Assembly (NCBI GenBank): GCA_029465975.1
Contig: CM055745.1
Coordinates: 5,672,204-5,736,203, forward strand
Source: Dallia pectoralis
Lineage: Eukaryota > Chordata > Actinopteri > Esociformes > Umbridae
Reading direction: 5' to 3'
DNA length: 64,000 nt
The position numbers and the translations under genes were made by a program. The notes below the pieces were generated by a model that saw nothing but the letters and a program-made list of their open reading frames with translations, was not told the origin of the DNA and did not search any database. How positions within the stretch are numbered: position 1 is the stretch's first letter; each line of letters begins with the position of its first letter. Below, piece by piece: positions 1-13,122 of this stretch.

Positions 1-72
1 GTACTGATCACCTCATCTAACGTGTTTGGACGTACATTCCACCCATGCCACATAATTAACTGGGCCCACCAG

Positions 73-1017
73 TAGGGATGGGAATCGAGAACCGGTTCTT
101 CTTTAGAATCGATTCCTTGGAACCGTTAGTGTACCTGCTTAACGATTCCGCTTAACGGTTCGGCTCGTTGCAAATGTGTCATCATGACCGTCACACACGC
201 GCTGCGCATTTTGGTTACGCAGAAGCGATCTAAAGTGTGGTTATATTTCACTCGAAAAGACGCCAATGCAGTCATTTGCAACAGTTGTAAAAGTTTAATT
301 TCGGCAATGGGGGGAACTACCTCCAATATGCAGAAGCATTTGGCCACACAGCACGCAATCCGTTTGCAGGACTGTCGCGTGTTTGATTCTCTGCTACTCA
401 GCGACCCAACAACAACAAGTGAGTCAAGCAGCAGCGGAACTAATGAGACGGCATCTGCTATAAATGCCAAAGGTAACTTGTCTATTTAGTTAATGTGAGC
501 GCTATTTCATTGTGTAAACTTTTACTATACGGATAATAATCTCTATTGTCAATCATTTGCCCAAGTTGATAGTTGTGGTCTTTACAGAAGACTTCTTTCT
601 ATTTTGTATGTCAGTTGAGTTGAATTTAGTTTCAGGTTGAATATTCCCAAAGGAACAAGCTCTTCCTTGACTGTTTACCGTCTGTGTTTTTTGTTTTTAT
701 GGCACTTAAGTGGCAGTTTTATTTATTTTTTCGCTGGACCAATGAATGGGAAAAAATCTATAGGTCCCTGGACTTTACTTTGTAGCTCACCTACTTTTAG
801 GTTTGTTCTGAGGTTGCTACACATAATTTGTGTATACTCTGAGTATGTGCGGTGTTCTTATCAGATATTAAAGCGAGTTACAAACAAACAAAACAAATTT
901 GTAATTATTTCCTCACCCAATGAGAATCGATAAGAGAATCGATAAGGAATCGGATCGATAAGCAAAATATCGATAATGGAATCGGAATCGTTAAATTCTT
1001 ATCAATTCCCATCCCTA
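73..1017 (+). mobile_element. hAT-type DNA transposon, internally deleted
   Basis: Inverted termini TAGGGATGGGAAT and ATTCCCATCCCTA, flanked on both sides by the same 8 bp, CCCACCAG (65-72 and 1018-1025). An 8-bp target duplication is typical of hAT elements. It retains one exon with a BED zinc finger but no transposase core or dimerisation region, so it is non-autonomous. It sits at the edge of the 33-bp array; the duplicated 8 bp are part of the array unit. Confidence 0.88.
184..489 (+). pseudogene. BED zinc-finger exon of a hAT transposase
   Basis: The frame has SKVWLYFTRKDANAVICNSC, then GGTTSNMQKHLATQH, giving the aromatic, C-x2-C and H-x4-H layout of a BED finger, which in hAT transposases binds the transposon ends. 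A sense GTAACT follows AATGCCAAAG near 470, which looks like the donor of the original first exon. No downstream transposase exon remains in the element. Confidence 0.8.
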
Positions 1018-1543
1018 CCCACCAGTCCTCAGTTGGGTGGTTAGAATGTGCCCACCAGTTCTCAGTTGGGTGGTTAGATTGTGCCCACCCGTCCTCAGTT
1101 GGGTGGTTAGATTGTGCCCACCAGTCCTCAGTTGGGTGGTTAGATTGTGCCCACCCGTCCTCAGTTGGGTGGTTAGATTGTGCCCACCAGTCCCCAGTTG
1201 GGTGGTTAGATTGTGCCCACCCGTCCTCAGTTGGGTGGTTAGATTGTGCCCACCCGTCCTCAGTTGGGTGGTTAGATTGTGCCCACCAGTCCTCAGTTGG
1301 GTGGTTAGATTGTGCCCACCCGTCCTCAGTTGGGTGGTTAGATTGTGCCCACCCGTCCTCAGTTGGGTGGTTAGATTGTGCCCACCCGTCCTCAGTTGGG
1401 TGGTTAGATTGTGCCCACCCGTCCTCAGTTGGGTGGTTAGATTGTGCCCACCAGTCCTCAGTTGGGTGGTTAGATTGTGCCCACCCGTCCTCAGTTGGGT
1501 GGTTAGATTGTGCCCACCCGTCCTCAGTTGGGTGGTTAGATTG
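1018..1543. repeat. 33-bp minisatellite, about 16 copies
   Basis: Unit contains GTCCTCAGTTGGGTGGTTAG, with one common variant (cccacccg or cccaccag). The period is a multiple of three, which explains long open frames on both strands; these are not genes. Confidence 0.97.
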
Positions 1544-2291
1544 TGCACCAGGCTTGTGTTCGGTGATTTGGATTATTATTTAAGTCACTGAGTTAACACG
1601 GTGCTCAGCATTATTTCTGCGTTATGTCTTTAGTCTGATTTGTTCCTGTTCCTGTTTTTGAATGTGTTCAGCATGTCGCTACAGTCAGAGCACATGTTTT
1701 TCAAATAAGGTTTTCCCGTTTGATGTGCATTGTTTTATTTTGAATTTAAATACCTTGTTCCACGCTCTGCACCTGGCTTTGTTCTCTGCACTTCATCCGC
1801 AAGTTTGTGACAGTTCTCTTATTTGTGCTCTGCTGTTAGAGCTGTGCTGTTAGAGCTGTGCTGTTAAAGCTGTGCTGTTAGAGCAAGCACACTTGTCTGG
1901 TTTGAAACACAGCGCTGTATTTTCGTCATCACACAGTTCACGTTTATAGACAATCCCATAACCGTTACAAATTGCATTATGGAACATATGAGTTTCATTT
2001 GAATTCTTGTTCTATCGCTAAGACAACCCTACTGCTTCTGGATTGGCCCAATTATCAGTAGCAATGGGGGCCACAGTTTGTTGCTGTTAGAGTTTAAGTT
2101 TAGATTGCCTGTCAGTTAAAACCCAGACAAGACTGTGAAGTGTATAGCCTGAGCCTAGACATCACGTATTGCACATTACTGCTGATGAGTGTGCAAATCG
2201 GTCATTATCAAGGCGTAAAAAGCGGTTTTAGTCCAATCATATGTGGTTAAAGTTGGTGAATACTGTGCCTGTTGGGGACTCATGGTTGTAG
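1544..2291. other. unique intergenic stretch
   Basis: About 750 bp of ordinary AT-rich sequence. A few copies of GAGCTGTGCTGTTA occur at 1838-1882. I see no gene or element. Confidence 0.6.
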
Positions 2292-3308
2292 TGGCATGTA
2301 GTCTGGACCCTGGCATGTAGTCTGGACCCTGGCATGTAGTCTGGGCCCTGGCATGTAGTTTGGACCCTGGCATGTAGTCTGGGCCCTGGCATGTAGTCTG
2401 GGCCCTGGCATGTAGTTTGGACCCTGGCATGTAGTTTGAACCCTGGCATGTAGTTTGAACCCATGCATGTAGTTTGGACCCTGGCATGTAGTTTGGACCC
2501 TGGCATGTAGTTTGGACCCTGGCGTGTAGTTTGGACCCTGGCATGTAGTTTGGACCCTGGCATGTAGTCTGGACCCTGGCATGTAGTTTGAACCCTGGCA
2601 TGTAGTCTGGACCCTGGCATGTAGTTTGGACCCTGGCATGTAGTTTGGATCCTGGCATGTAGTTTGGACCCTGGCATGTAGTTTGGACCCTGGCATGTAG
2701 TTTGGACCCTGGCATGTAGTTTGGACCCTGGCATGTAGTTTGGACCCTGGCATGTAGTTTGGATCCTGGCATGTAGTCTGGACCCTGACTTGTAGTCTGG
2801 ACCCTGGCATGTAGTCTGGACCCTTGCATGTAGTTTGAACCCTTGCATGTAGTTTGAACCCTTGCATGTAGTTTGGATCCTGGCATGTAGTTTGAACCCA
2901 TGCATGTAGTTTGGACCCTGGCATGTAGTTTGGACACTGGCATGCGGTTTGGACCCCTGGCATGTAGTCTGGACCCTGGCATGTAGTTTGAACCCTTGCA
3001 TGTAGTTTGAACCCATGCATGTAGTTTGGACCCTGGCATGTAGTTTGGACCCTGGCATGCGGTTTGGACCCCTGGCATGTAGTCTGGACCCTGGCATGTA
3101 GTCTGGACCCTTGCATGTAGTTTGAACCCTGGCATGTAGTTTGGATCCTGGCATGTAGTTTGAACCCATGCATGTAGTTTGGACCCTGGCATGTGGTTTG
3201 GACCCTGGCATGCGGTTTGAACCCATGCATGTAGTTTGGACCCTGGCATGCGGTTTGGACCCCTGGCATGTAGTTTGGACCCTGGCATGTAGTTTGGACC
3301 CTGGCATG
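2292..3308. repeat. 19-bp minisatellite, about 53 copies
   Basis: Unit GCATGTAGTTTGGACCCTG with T/C and A/G variants. Because 19 is not a multiple of three, all three minus frames stay open, producing three overlapping 350-400 residue frames that are artefacts. Confidence 0.97.
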
Positions 3309-4055
3309 GTCTGATGGAAGACCCAGCATCCTCACACAGGTTTTCAGTGAGGGTGACTGCTCTCCTCTCTGCATTCCATTCCAAAGCATTCAGCTGTGAA
3401 GTTCGGCGAAGCAGAGACTGATTGGCTTAAACCTAGAGCAGCTTTTACCCCTGTTTTCTGCCCCCAGAGGGGGCCCCGAAAAGATTATCAGTCAGTCAGG
3501 GAACACACCGATGCTTTCTAAGCAGGGCCAAGAGTTTTCTTCCTTCTAGATTAGCATTTGAAAGAGCTGGAGTAGGCAAGGGTAGGAGGGGAAAAGCTGT
3601 AGGACTGTGCAGGGTGGTGAGACACAGAGGTTTCTCTCACAGGGAAACTATTCTCCTTCCTCTGCCTTTGAGTCCGGCTGAAAAGGGCCTTTTGTCAGTC
3701 AGTCTCACTAACTTTATTCATCCCCATTATGAGGAGCTGGAACCAAAGCTTCCCTGTGCATTACTTCATTTACCTGTCACTGCATCCTGTATAGTAGCCA
3801 CACATTAACCAGGACCATTTCCTCATTCAACATGCTGCAGTTTGGCTCCTAAAGGCAATTACTGAACATATATTAGTGGGAAGTAAAGGGAGATGTGTTG
3901 TGTATACTGCAGATGCTGCTGTGAATATACCCTGTTTAATACGCTGAATATTCTGGTTTAAAGACTTGTGACATTATGTTTTGTCCTTTTGTAACCTCTG
4001 TAGGTCATGTGGAAAATACATCTTCGTTAAACAATATAAAATAATGGTAAAATAA
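3309..4055. other. unique intergenic stretch
   Basis: About 750 bp with no recognised element or convincing open frame. Confidence 0.6.
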
Positions 4056-4484
4056 ATGCTAGAGACCAATGCTAGAGACTAAAGCGAGAGACAAGTTTAG
4101 AGACCCGTCTAGAGACCAGTCTAGAGACCAATGCTAGAGACCAATGCTAGAGACCAGTCTAGAGACCAGTTTAGAGACCCGTCTAGAGACCAATGCTAGA
4201 GACCAGTCTAGAGACCAGTCTAGAGACCAATGCTAGAGACCAATGCTAGAGACCAATGCTAGAGACCAATGCTAGAGACCAATGCTAGAGACCAGTTTAG
4301 AGACCAGTCTAGAGACCAATGCTAGAGACCAGTCTAGAGACCAATGCTAGAGACCAATGCTAGAGACCAGTCTAGAGACCAATGCTAGAGACCAATGCTA
4401 GAGACCAATGCTAGAGACCAGTCTAGAGACCAGTCTAGAGACCAATGCTATAGACCAGTCTAGAGACCAGTCTAGAGACCAGTA
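4056..4484. repeat. 13-bp minisatellite, about 33 copies
   Basis: Two unit types intermixed, CTAGAGACCAATG and TCTAGAGACCAGT, sharing the core TAGAGACCA. Confidence 0.96.
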
Positions 4485-5227
4485 GGGTAGCTTACTGTAG
4501 CCCTAGCATCCATACGTTTCCACAGCTATGTTTGCCTTTCCCTCTTTTCTCTCACCACCGGGCAGAATTTGCCAACTGTGTGTCAACAGCCTTGTAACCA
4601 TGGAGGTATGCCCTGTAGGAAGCCTGTTCATAAAAACCTCCATAATATTCACATTCAACACTCACGGCTGTGGTCGACAAATGTTTGTTTAAGACAGAGG
4701 CCCCACTTATATTTGACCATCACAACCTCAAAACCAACTTAGACAGTGAAGGAGTTTGTTAAGGCGCTGCATCTTGTGTGGGACCACGAATAATCCCACA
4801 GACAAAGGTTATTTACGTGATTGTGTCGATTATTTTGTGGTGGCTGATCGTGATTGTATCAGCAGGTCTTCTGTAAACCTTTTGTTCACATCCAGTTGTG
4901 CCTACAACAACAGGATAATAAAATTGTACACGAACAAACAAGAATTCAGTTGTTTCTAGATGGCAACCCGGGCTTGGCTGCTGGCGCCGTCTCACCTGGG
5001 GGGAAACAGCTGACTACACTGTTTGGTGCACTGCTGTCTTTGTACTCTGCTGATGGACTGTGGCGCCCGCTACTCTGGATGCAGGCTTCCAGAGGTTTCT
5101 ACACCTCAGTGTTCATCTACAAACTCATTTCTGGATCCAAAACAGCACACAGCAGTGAAGACAGTCTGCAGTCTGGATCACCACCACATGAACATTAGAG
5201 AAGGACCAAACCATCGTGACATACAGA
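4485..5227. other. unique intergenic stretch
   Basis: About 740 bp. Overlapping short frames exist but lack coding character or splice context. Nothing assigned. Confidence 0.55.
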
Positions 5228-6177
5228 AGGACCAGCTGACACAGCACACTGCCCTGTAACCGACACAGCACACTGCCCTGTACCTGACACGACACGCTGC
5301 CCTGTAACCGACACAGCACACTGCCCTGTACCTGACACAGCACACTGCCCTGTACCTGACACAGCACACTGCCCTGTACCTGACACAGCACACTGCCCTG
5401 TACCTGACACAGCACACTGCCCTGTACCTGACACAGCACACTGCCCTGTACCTGACACAGCACACTGCCCTGTACCTGACACGACACGCTGCCCTGTAAC
5501 CGACACAGCACGCTGCCCTGTACCTGACACAGCACACTGCCCTGTAACCAACACGGCACACTGCCCTGTAACCGACACGGCACACTGCCCTGTACCTGAC
5601 ACAGCACACTGCCCTGTAACCGACACAGCACACTGCCCTGTACCTGACACGACACGCTGCCCTTTAACCGACACGGCACACTGCCCTGTACCTGACACAG
5701 CACCCTGCCCTGTAACTGACACAGCACACTGCCCTGTAACCGACACAGCACACTGCCCTGTACCTGACACGACACGCTGCCCTTTAACCGACACGGCACA
5801 CTGCCCTGTACCTGACACAGCACACTGCCCTGTAACTGACACAGCACACTGCCCTGTAACCGACACAGCACACTGCCCTGTAACCGACACAGCACACTGC
5901 CCTGTAACCGACACAGCACACTGCCCTGTAACCGACACAGCACACTGCCCTGTACCTGACACGACACGCTGCCCTGTAACCGACACAGCACACTGCCCTG
6001 TAACCGACACAGCACACTGCCCTGTAACCGACACAGCACACTGCCCTGTAACTGACACGACACGCTGCCCTGTACCTGACACGACACGCTGCCCTGTAAC
6101 CGACACAGCACACTGCCCTGTAACCGACACAGCACACTGCCCTGTACCTGACACAGCACACTGCCCTGTAACTGACA
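5228..6177. repeat. 24-bp minisatellite, about 39 copies
   Basis: Unit contains GACACAGCACACTGCCCTGT with ACCT/AACC variants. Period is a multiple of three, giving long Cys/Val/Gln-rich artefact frames on the minus strand. Confidence 0.97.
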
Positions 6178-6529
6178 TGAACACCATCTGAAAATAATAT
6201 GTTTACAGATTGACATTGTGTGCCTTACTTACTGCTGGGCCTGGCCAGCCTGCCGCTAATGAAAGCAAACACAATCAGCCCAGATGCTTCGGAGCCCCCC
6301 CCGCTAGTCCAGCGTTAACGGCCGAGCAAGTGCTATGCTCTCAGTCAACAGGAACGTTAAAAGGCACTTGTGGAGCAACGGAGCAAAAGGAATGTAATTC
6401 TATCATCTGTGACTGCAAACAATGGCTCTTATTGTGTCTTGTTTGTGTCTGTTTGAGAGAGTCTTGCTTAACATTCAAAGAGGCACATTTATGGCAGGGT
6501 GTAGATGATGCTGTTTTAATACAAGCCTG

Positions 6530-6850
6530 TTTCTACCCCTCTCTCTCACAGGGACCTGTCTCTACCCCTCTCTCTACCAGGGACCTGTCTCTACCCCTCT
6601 CTCTACCAGGGACCTGTCTCTACCCCTCTCTCTTCCAGGGACCTGTCTCTACCCCTCTCTCTTCCAGGGACCTGACTCTACCCCTCTCTCTACCAGGGAC
6701 CTGACCTTACCCCTCTCTCTTCCAGGGACCTGACTCTACCTCTCTCTCTCTCTCCTAGGGGCCTGTCTCTACCTCTCTCTCTCCCCGGGACCTGTCTCTA
6801 CCTCTCTCTCACACAGGGACCTGTCTCTACCTCTCTCTCTCCCAGGGACC
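6530..6850. repeat. 29-bp pyrimidine-rich minisatellite, about 11 copies
   Basis: Unit contains GGGACCTGTCTCTACCCCTC plus a CT run; the last copies are more diverged. Confidence 0.93.
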
Positions 6851-7499
6851 CAGACGTCACAGCCAGTAGATATTGGGTGAGGCACGGTGGAGAGCCAGAT
6901 GTGGTGGTCTGGAACACCACAGACAAATTCCAGAGCCTGCTGGGAGGAGCCGCATCCGCCGAATGACAGGCCAAGCTGGGAAACTGCCTGACCGCATGCC
7001 TGCCTGCTCGTCTTACTGGCTGCTTCTCAACAGTCAGGGGGCCAGAGAAAATAAATAATAGGAAGGTTTTTGAAATGCCCGTACAAGACAGAAAATCGGT
7101 CCGGTTGAGCAGAAACTCCCAGTAAGAGCACTGTGATCCAGTCAACCCCCCCGCCTGATCAATAAAGCGCTAATGCAATCATTTATCATTAATGAAAAAA
7201 CATGCCTGTTCAGCACACACCAGCGATGGGGGAAAAAAATCTATAAGCAGAAATAGAGACTGTAACGGTAAAGACGGTCAAAGGGCCACTTTCTGGGGTG
7301 TAGAACGAAGACGGAAAAGCAAAAGGACAGAAACCTGACCGAACAGTATTGAGGAAGAAAAAAGCCGGTCTCAGATTTGTTTTTAAATGAACACCGACTT
7401 TTGATAAAAGACAAGCATTAATGGAGCGTGGGCGAAGAAAGAGGGGTCTACGGTGGCCCTGAAGTGCAAAACACACACAAAAATATGAGTACATCCCCC
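6851..7499. other. unique intergenic stretch
   Basis: About 650 bp. Slightly GC-rich at 6870-7040, but no open frame with splice context. Nothing assigned. Confidence 0.55.
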
Positions 7500-7825
7500 A
7501 AATGAACATGCTCCCCCAATATAAAAAAGATTTCCCCAATAATTAACACACGTTCCCCCAAATACGACTAACCTTCCCCCAGATGAACATGCTCCCCCAA
7601 TATAAAAAAGATTTCCCCAATAATTAACACACGTTCCCCAAAATACGACTAACCTTCCCCCAGATGAACATGCTCCCCCAATATAAAAAAGATTTCCCCA
7701 ATAATTAACACACGTTCCCAAAAATACGACTAACCTTCCCCCAAATGAACATGCTCCCCCAATATGAAAAAGATTTCCCCAATAATTAACACACGTTCCC
7801 CAAAATACGACTAACCTTCTCCCAC
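7500..7825. repeat. 84-bp repeat, four copies
   Basis: Units share GAACATGCTCCCCCAATAT and GATTTCCCCAATAATTAACA. Each unit is built from shorter CCCCCAA-anchored sub-repeats, which continue degenerately to about 7930. Confidence 0.9.
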
Positions 7826-8769
7826 ACATGAACAAATTTCCCCCAAAAATAAACCCACTCCCCCCGAATACGAGTTAACTCCCCTTAAATAGGATGACAT
7901 ATGTCCCCTATTGTGACTCAATTCCCCCAAATACAAAGACACGCTCCGCCACAAGTGAAACAACATTACATTAACTCAAAACGGAAAGGGCAGGTTAAAC
8001 ACCTACACCTTCGTAGAGCCCAAATCAAACATGGTGAAGCAGCATTCAGCAGTTACAATGCAACTGGAATACATTACCAGAAGATCTTAGACGTGCACCA
8101 AATGTATACATTTTTAAAGCCAGGTAAAAGACATTACTCTATTCACAAAAGCAATTGCTGACACTTCCCCACACTGTCAAGTCTATTTTGAGTTTAATTT
8201 GTTCTTCTTCTATTTTTATATTCTTCATCGAATTGCCCATTTGATGTTTTTATTTGCTTTCATACAAATACATGGCATGAATGAAAACCTGTAATGTATA
8301 CATTAAAGACCTGGACGTTCTAAAGACTTATTGGCCAGGTTCTAAAGAGCTGGAAAGGTTCTAGTGTCCTTTTGACAAAAGTTAACCTAGAGTTATAAAG
8401 ACTTGTCTGCCGGGTTCTAGAGACCTGGAAAGGTTCTAAAGACCTTTTGACTACTGAGATGTGATGTTTTAAATGTACATGATGCCAGTAAACAGGTTGG
8501 AATGAAAATAAAATTCATGTACTTTGTTACTTTGTTATTTCTACTTTTGTAAAGCACATTGAATTGTATGAATTGTACTATATAAATAAACTTGCTTGTA
8601 GTTTTATGTACTTCCCTCAGAGCTTTATTAACACTCCAATCTGCACCAGGAGAGAGAAAGGTCATTACTGACAGTGAGTAATGCATGATAATATCATCCT
8701 TTACAAGCCAAATCAATGCTCTCCTCACATCCTACATGAGAGAAGACGCCCAGTCATTCTGTCACATTA
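7826..8769. other. unique intergenic stretch
   Basis: AT-rich, with short repeated motifs CTAAAGA/GACCTGGAAAGGTTCTA around 8300-8450. No gene recognised. Confidence 0.55.
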
Positions 8770-9354
8770 AAGTGAGGCAGGAGAGAGGCAGGGGGGAGTG
8801 GCTGAAGGGAGGGGAAGTGAGGCTGGAGGGAGGGAGGGGGAGAGGCTGGAGGGAGGAGGAGAGAGGCTGGAGTGAGGGGGAGAGAGGCTGGAGGGAAGGG
8901 GAGAGAGGCTGGAGGGAGGAGGAGAGAGGCTGGAGGGAGGGGAGAGGGGCTGGAGTGAGGGGAAGAGAGGCTGGAGTGAGGGGGGGAGAGGCTGAAGGGA
9001 GGGGGAGAGAGGCTGGAGGGAGGGGAAGTGAGGCTGGAGGGAGGGGAGAGAGGCTGGAGGGAGGGAAAGTGAGGCTCGAGGGGAGGGAGAGAGGCTGGAG
9101 GGGGGGAGAGAGGCTGGAGGGAGGGGAGAGAGGCTGGAGGGAGGGGAAGTGAGGCTGGAGGGGGAGAGGCTGGAGGGAGGGGGAGAGAGGCTGGAGGGAG
9201 GAGGAGAGAGGCTGGAGGGGGGGGAAGAGAGGCTGGAGGGAAGGGGAGAGAGGCTGGAGGGAGGGGAAGAGGGGGGAGAGGCTGAAGGGAGGGGGAGAGA
9301 GGCTGGAGTGAGGGGGAGAGGCTGAAGGGAGGGGGAGAGAGGCTGGAGGGAGGG
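8770..9354. repeat. purine-rich GA array, about 21-bp unit
   Basis: Repeats of AGGCTGGAGGGAGGGGGAGAG with length variation. One strand is nearly all purine, so triplex (H-DNA) formation is possible. Confidence 0.93.
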
Positions 9355-10117
9355 ATTAAACTCTTTGAAAATGTCAAGATGAATATGTGTTTAGGTAAAC
9401 TTCTAATGACAGATATATAGTAGACAGGTTCTGGGAATTGAGACAGATCTGCTGCAGAGGCTGTGGCATTTTACTGCAGCTGTCAGAGACTGCTCTTGAC
9501 AGCCTAATACAGGACTTTAAAGGTTAGATATAGATTGTTATCTGGACAACATAATAGAAGTAGAGTAGATTCAAACCGCTGCTATGAACAAGAGAACACC
9601 ATGTAGACCTGTTCATTGTACCGTCAATTACAGTAAAACATGTACACTTTTCAGTTATTAACCAGAGAGGTAAAGAACACTTTTCTTATCTTGCTCATAT
9701 CTGTTCTCTGCCTTTTAAGTCTTCTTCCACCCTTCTGTATATCTTCAGTGCTGACCAGCAGGGCGGAGTCACTGTAATAATTATCACAAAGACAGGGCTT
9801 GTCATGTCCAGACGTGGACTTTACACACATACACGTCCACGGAATCTCTTCTGAAGCCTTTCTGAGACCAAAGTGATGGCAGTGAGTCGAATAGAAACGA
9901 GATACAGAGACAAAAACAAAATAGTCTTGTTTATAAAGAAACACAAACACATTCAACATCGCCTGCAAACAGAGAGAAACAGAGCGAAGCAACAGGTGGT
10001 CAAATCAAACATACCCCTTCTAACCGGATGGCATCAATCAGCCAATTATGCTCCACATTCATCCAATAACGGGGAAATCTTGATTGGCTGGTCATAATGA
10101 GTGCGATAATTACAAAA
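9355..10117. other. unique intergenic stretch
   Basis: About 760 bp, no recognised element. Confidence 0.55.
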
Positions 10118-11632
10118 GCCCTTCCATTCTAGTACCAGCTCTAGACACACAAACACAAAGCCCTTCTATTCTAGTACCAGCTCTAGACACACAAACACAA
10201 AGCCCTTCCATTCTAGTACCAGCTCTAGACACACAAACACAAAGCCCTTCTATTCTAGTACCAGCTCTAGACACACAAACACAAAGCCCTTCCATTATAG
10301 TACCAGCTCTAGACACACAAACACAAAGCCCTTCCATTCTAGTACCAGCTCCAGACACACAAACACAAAGCCCTTCCATTCTAGTACCAGCTCTAGACAC
10401 ACAAACACAAAGCCCTTCTATTCTAGTACCAGCTCTAGACACACAAACACAAAGCCCTTCTATTCTAGTACCAGCTCTAGACACACAAACACAAAGCCCT
10501 TCTATTCTAGTACCAGCTCTAGACACACAAACACAAAGCCCTTCTATTCTAGTACCAGCTCTAGACACACAAACACAAAGCCCTTCTATTCTAGTACCAG
10601 CTCTAGACACACAAACACAAAGCCCTTCTATTCTAGTACCAGCTCTAGACACACAAACACAAAGCCCTTCTATTCTAGTACCAGCTCTAGACACACAAAC
10701 ACAAAGCCCTTCCATTATAGTACCAGCTCTAGACACACAAACACAAAGCCCTTCCATTCTAGTACCAGCTCTAGACACACAAACACAAAGCCCTTCTATT
10801 CTAGTACCAGCTCTAGACACACAAACACAAAGCCCTTCCATTCGAGTACCAGCTCTAGACACACAAACACAAAGCCCTTCCATTCTAGTACCAGCTCTAG
10901 ACATACAAACACAAAGCCCTTCTATTCTAGTACCAGCTCTAGACATACAAACATAAAAGCCTTTCCATTCTAGTACCAGCTCTAGACACACAAACACAAA
11001 GCCCTTCCATTCTAGTACCAGCTCTAGACACACAAACACAAAGCCCTTCCATTCTAGTACCAGCTCTAGACACACAAACACAAAGCCCTTCTATTCTAGT
11101 ACCAGCTCTAGACATACAAACATAAAAGCCTTTCCATTCTAGTAACAGCTCTAGACACACAAACACAAAGCCCTTCCATTCTAGTACCAGCTCTAGACAC
11201 ACAAACACAAAGCCCTTCCATTCTAGTACCAGCTCTAGACACACAAACACAAAGCCCTTCTATTCTAGTACCAGCTCTAGACATACAAACATAAAAGCCT
11301 TTCCATTCTAGTACCAGCTCTAGACACACAAACACAAAGCCCTTCCATTCTAGTACCAGCTCTAGACACACAAACACAAAGCCCTTCCATTCTAGTACCA
11401 GCTCTAGACATACAAACATAAAAGCCTTTCCATTCTAGTACCAGCTCTAGACACACAAACACAAAGCCCTTCCATTCTAGTACCAGCTCTAGACATACAA
11501 ACATAAAAGCCTTTCCATTCTAGTACCAGCTCTAGACACACAAACACAAAGCTCTTCCATTCTAGTACCAGCTCTAGACACACAAACACAAAGCCCTTCC
11601 ATTCTAGTACCAGCCCTAGACACACAAACACA
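10118..11632. repeat. 42-bp minisatellite, about 36 copies, with 169-bp higher-order repeat
   Basis: Unit contains CATTCTAGTACCAGCTCTAG then ACACACAAACACAAAG. From about 10940 a variant unit with an extra base (ACATACAAACATAAAAG) recurs every 169 bp, so groups of four units have been amplified together. Confidence 0.96.
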
Positions 11633-11678
11633 ACAGAGGAAAATACACCCAGACACAAATCTCTGTCGGCGAACAATA

Positions 11679-11688
11679 TTTATTTATT
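11679..11688 (-). terminator. poly(A) signal, two overlapping AATAAA
   Basis: On the minus strand the sequence reads AATAAATAAA, followed downstream by a G/T-rich stretch (about 11610-11665, with TTTGTGTCTGGGTG). This is the usual layout of a cleavage and polyadenylation site, and it is the first convincing one after the akap13 stop codon. Confidence 0.6.
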
Positions 11689-12902
11689 AAGAGAAAAATT
11701 ACTTTACATTGTATTTCTCCAACAAGGACAGTGATAAATACAGCCTTATTATGAAAAGCTTATATCCATCCCAACATCCAATACTTTAATTGTTCAATTT
11801 GTACATTACACATATTTACATTATTGTTGCATTGTTCTTTTTTATTTATCTATACACGAAATTCAGCCCAGAAAATAAACACTGTACCTTTTGAGTACAA
11901 AACGCCGGAGTACTTTAAAAGCACTGGTATACAGTATTACTGTAAAACACACTGGCCTTTACAGATGCCGGTTAATATTCTAGTGCATTACATTTGGATT
12001 AGCATTTGCCACAACGCGTCGCGTTACACACAACTAAACGTCCGAGCTACTATAGCACAGTCCCAACTTCTGTATGGCAGACGGTCAAGCCAGTTCTGTT
12101 GAAGGGAGGATGCCTGGGAGATATTGCCTGAGGAATATCATATGATGAACGGTTCTACGTGTGTTTAAACCTCTCAAAAGTGGAACACGTCTTTTAAGGC
12201 AAGTCACTGAGTGAATGGGACCAATCCATTTCTACGCCTTAACCCTTTCCTCTTCTTTCACTTTTTTTTGCCAGGTTACATCGTGAACGACATAATGTGG
12301 TGTCTGATTAGACGATTCCCCGCAAACAACCGTCGCCTGAAGGTGAAAACCAGATGTGCCGAGGAGGGAATGAGCAGCAGAACCGCGATGGGTTGAGCCG
12401 ATTCGGACCGTCTTATGGTTCTACGTGACTCTGCCGATACATTAGGCTGCGTGCTTTGTTTATGGGAACCAAAACCTGAGACCAGGCAACTGAAATAACG
12501 AAATAGATCATAAAGAACGAGTGAATGAAACCCAAGGGCATTCATTAGTCCGGACCATTTGAAAGGCACATGAGAGCATATGGCACCGTAGTCCTTCAGT
12601 ACCAGAACCGGGTCTACGGACTAGCGGGTTAGTTGGGTTCTGTCTGCTGTAACGGTTCGGTACAACTTTTAGAAGAGAACAGCCTGTCCTGCAGGCAGAT
12701 AAAGTGTTCCAACAGGCTTAACAAATTAATCAATTGGTAAAGGCTAATTAATCAATTTCAAATCAATGTCAGCATTTGAATATTATGCTGAGGGGAGTGG
12801 AACTTCGATCTATACTTGACAAATACAGTATATGTAACTTGGTTTATACCTCTGGGTCTATGAAATGATTGTCACTCATTATCTAAAGTGCTCGTCGCCT
12901 TC

Positions 12903-13122
12903 TAATCACGTGGGCCAGTACCCCGTCACAGCGAGCGACACACCTTCTAATCGTATGGGCCAGTACCGCGTCACAGCGAGCGACACACCTTCTAATCGTG
13001 TGGGCCAGTACCGCGTCACAGCGAGCGACACACCTTCTAATCGTGTGGGCCAGTACCCCGTCACAGCGAGCGACACACCTTCTAATCGTGTGGGCCAGTA
13101 CCGCGTCACAGCGAGCGACACA
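12903..13122. repeat. 45-bp minisatellite, five copies
   Basis: Unit contains CACCTTCTAATCGTGTGGGC and CGTCACAGCGAGCGACA. CpG-rich compared with its surroundings. Lies inside the probable akap13 3' UTR. Confidence 0.95.

Noticed and set aside
2176..3389. Three overlapping minus-strand frames of 356-402 residues (MPGSKLHARVQT type)
   Set aside because: They are the three phases of a 19-bp tandem repeat that lacks stop codons. No conserved domain or splice context.
5125..6216. 363- and 330-residue minus-strand frames rich in Cys, Val and Gln
   Set aside because: Translations of the 24-bp array in different frames.
10084..11081. Opposing frames of 290 and 323 residues
   Set aside because: Both come from the 42-bp array; a repeat that is a multiple of three and stop-free on both strands gives this by itself.
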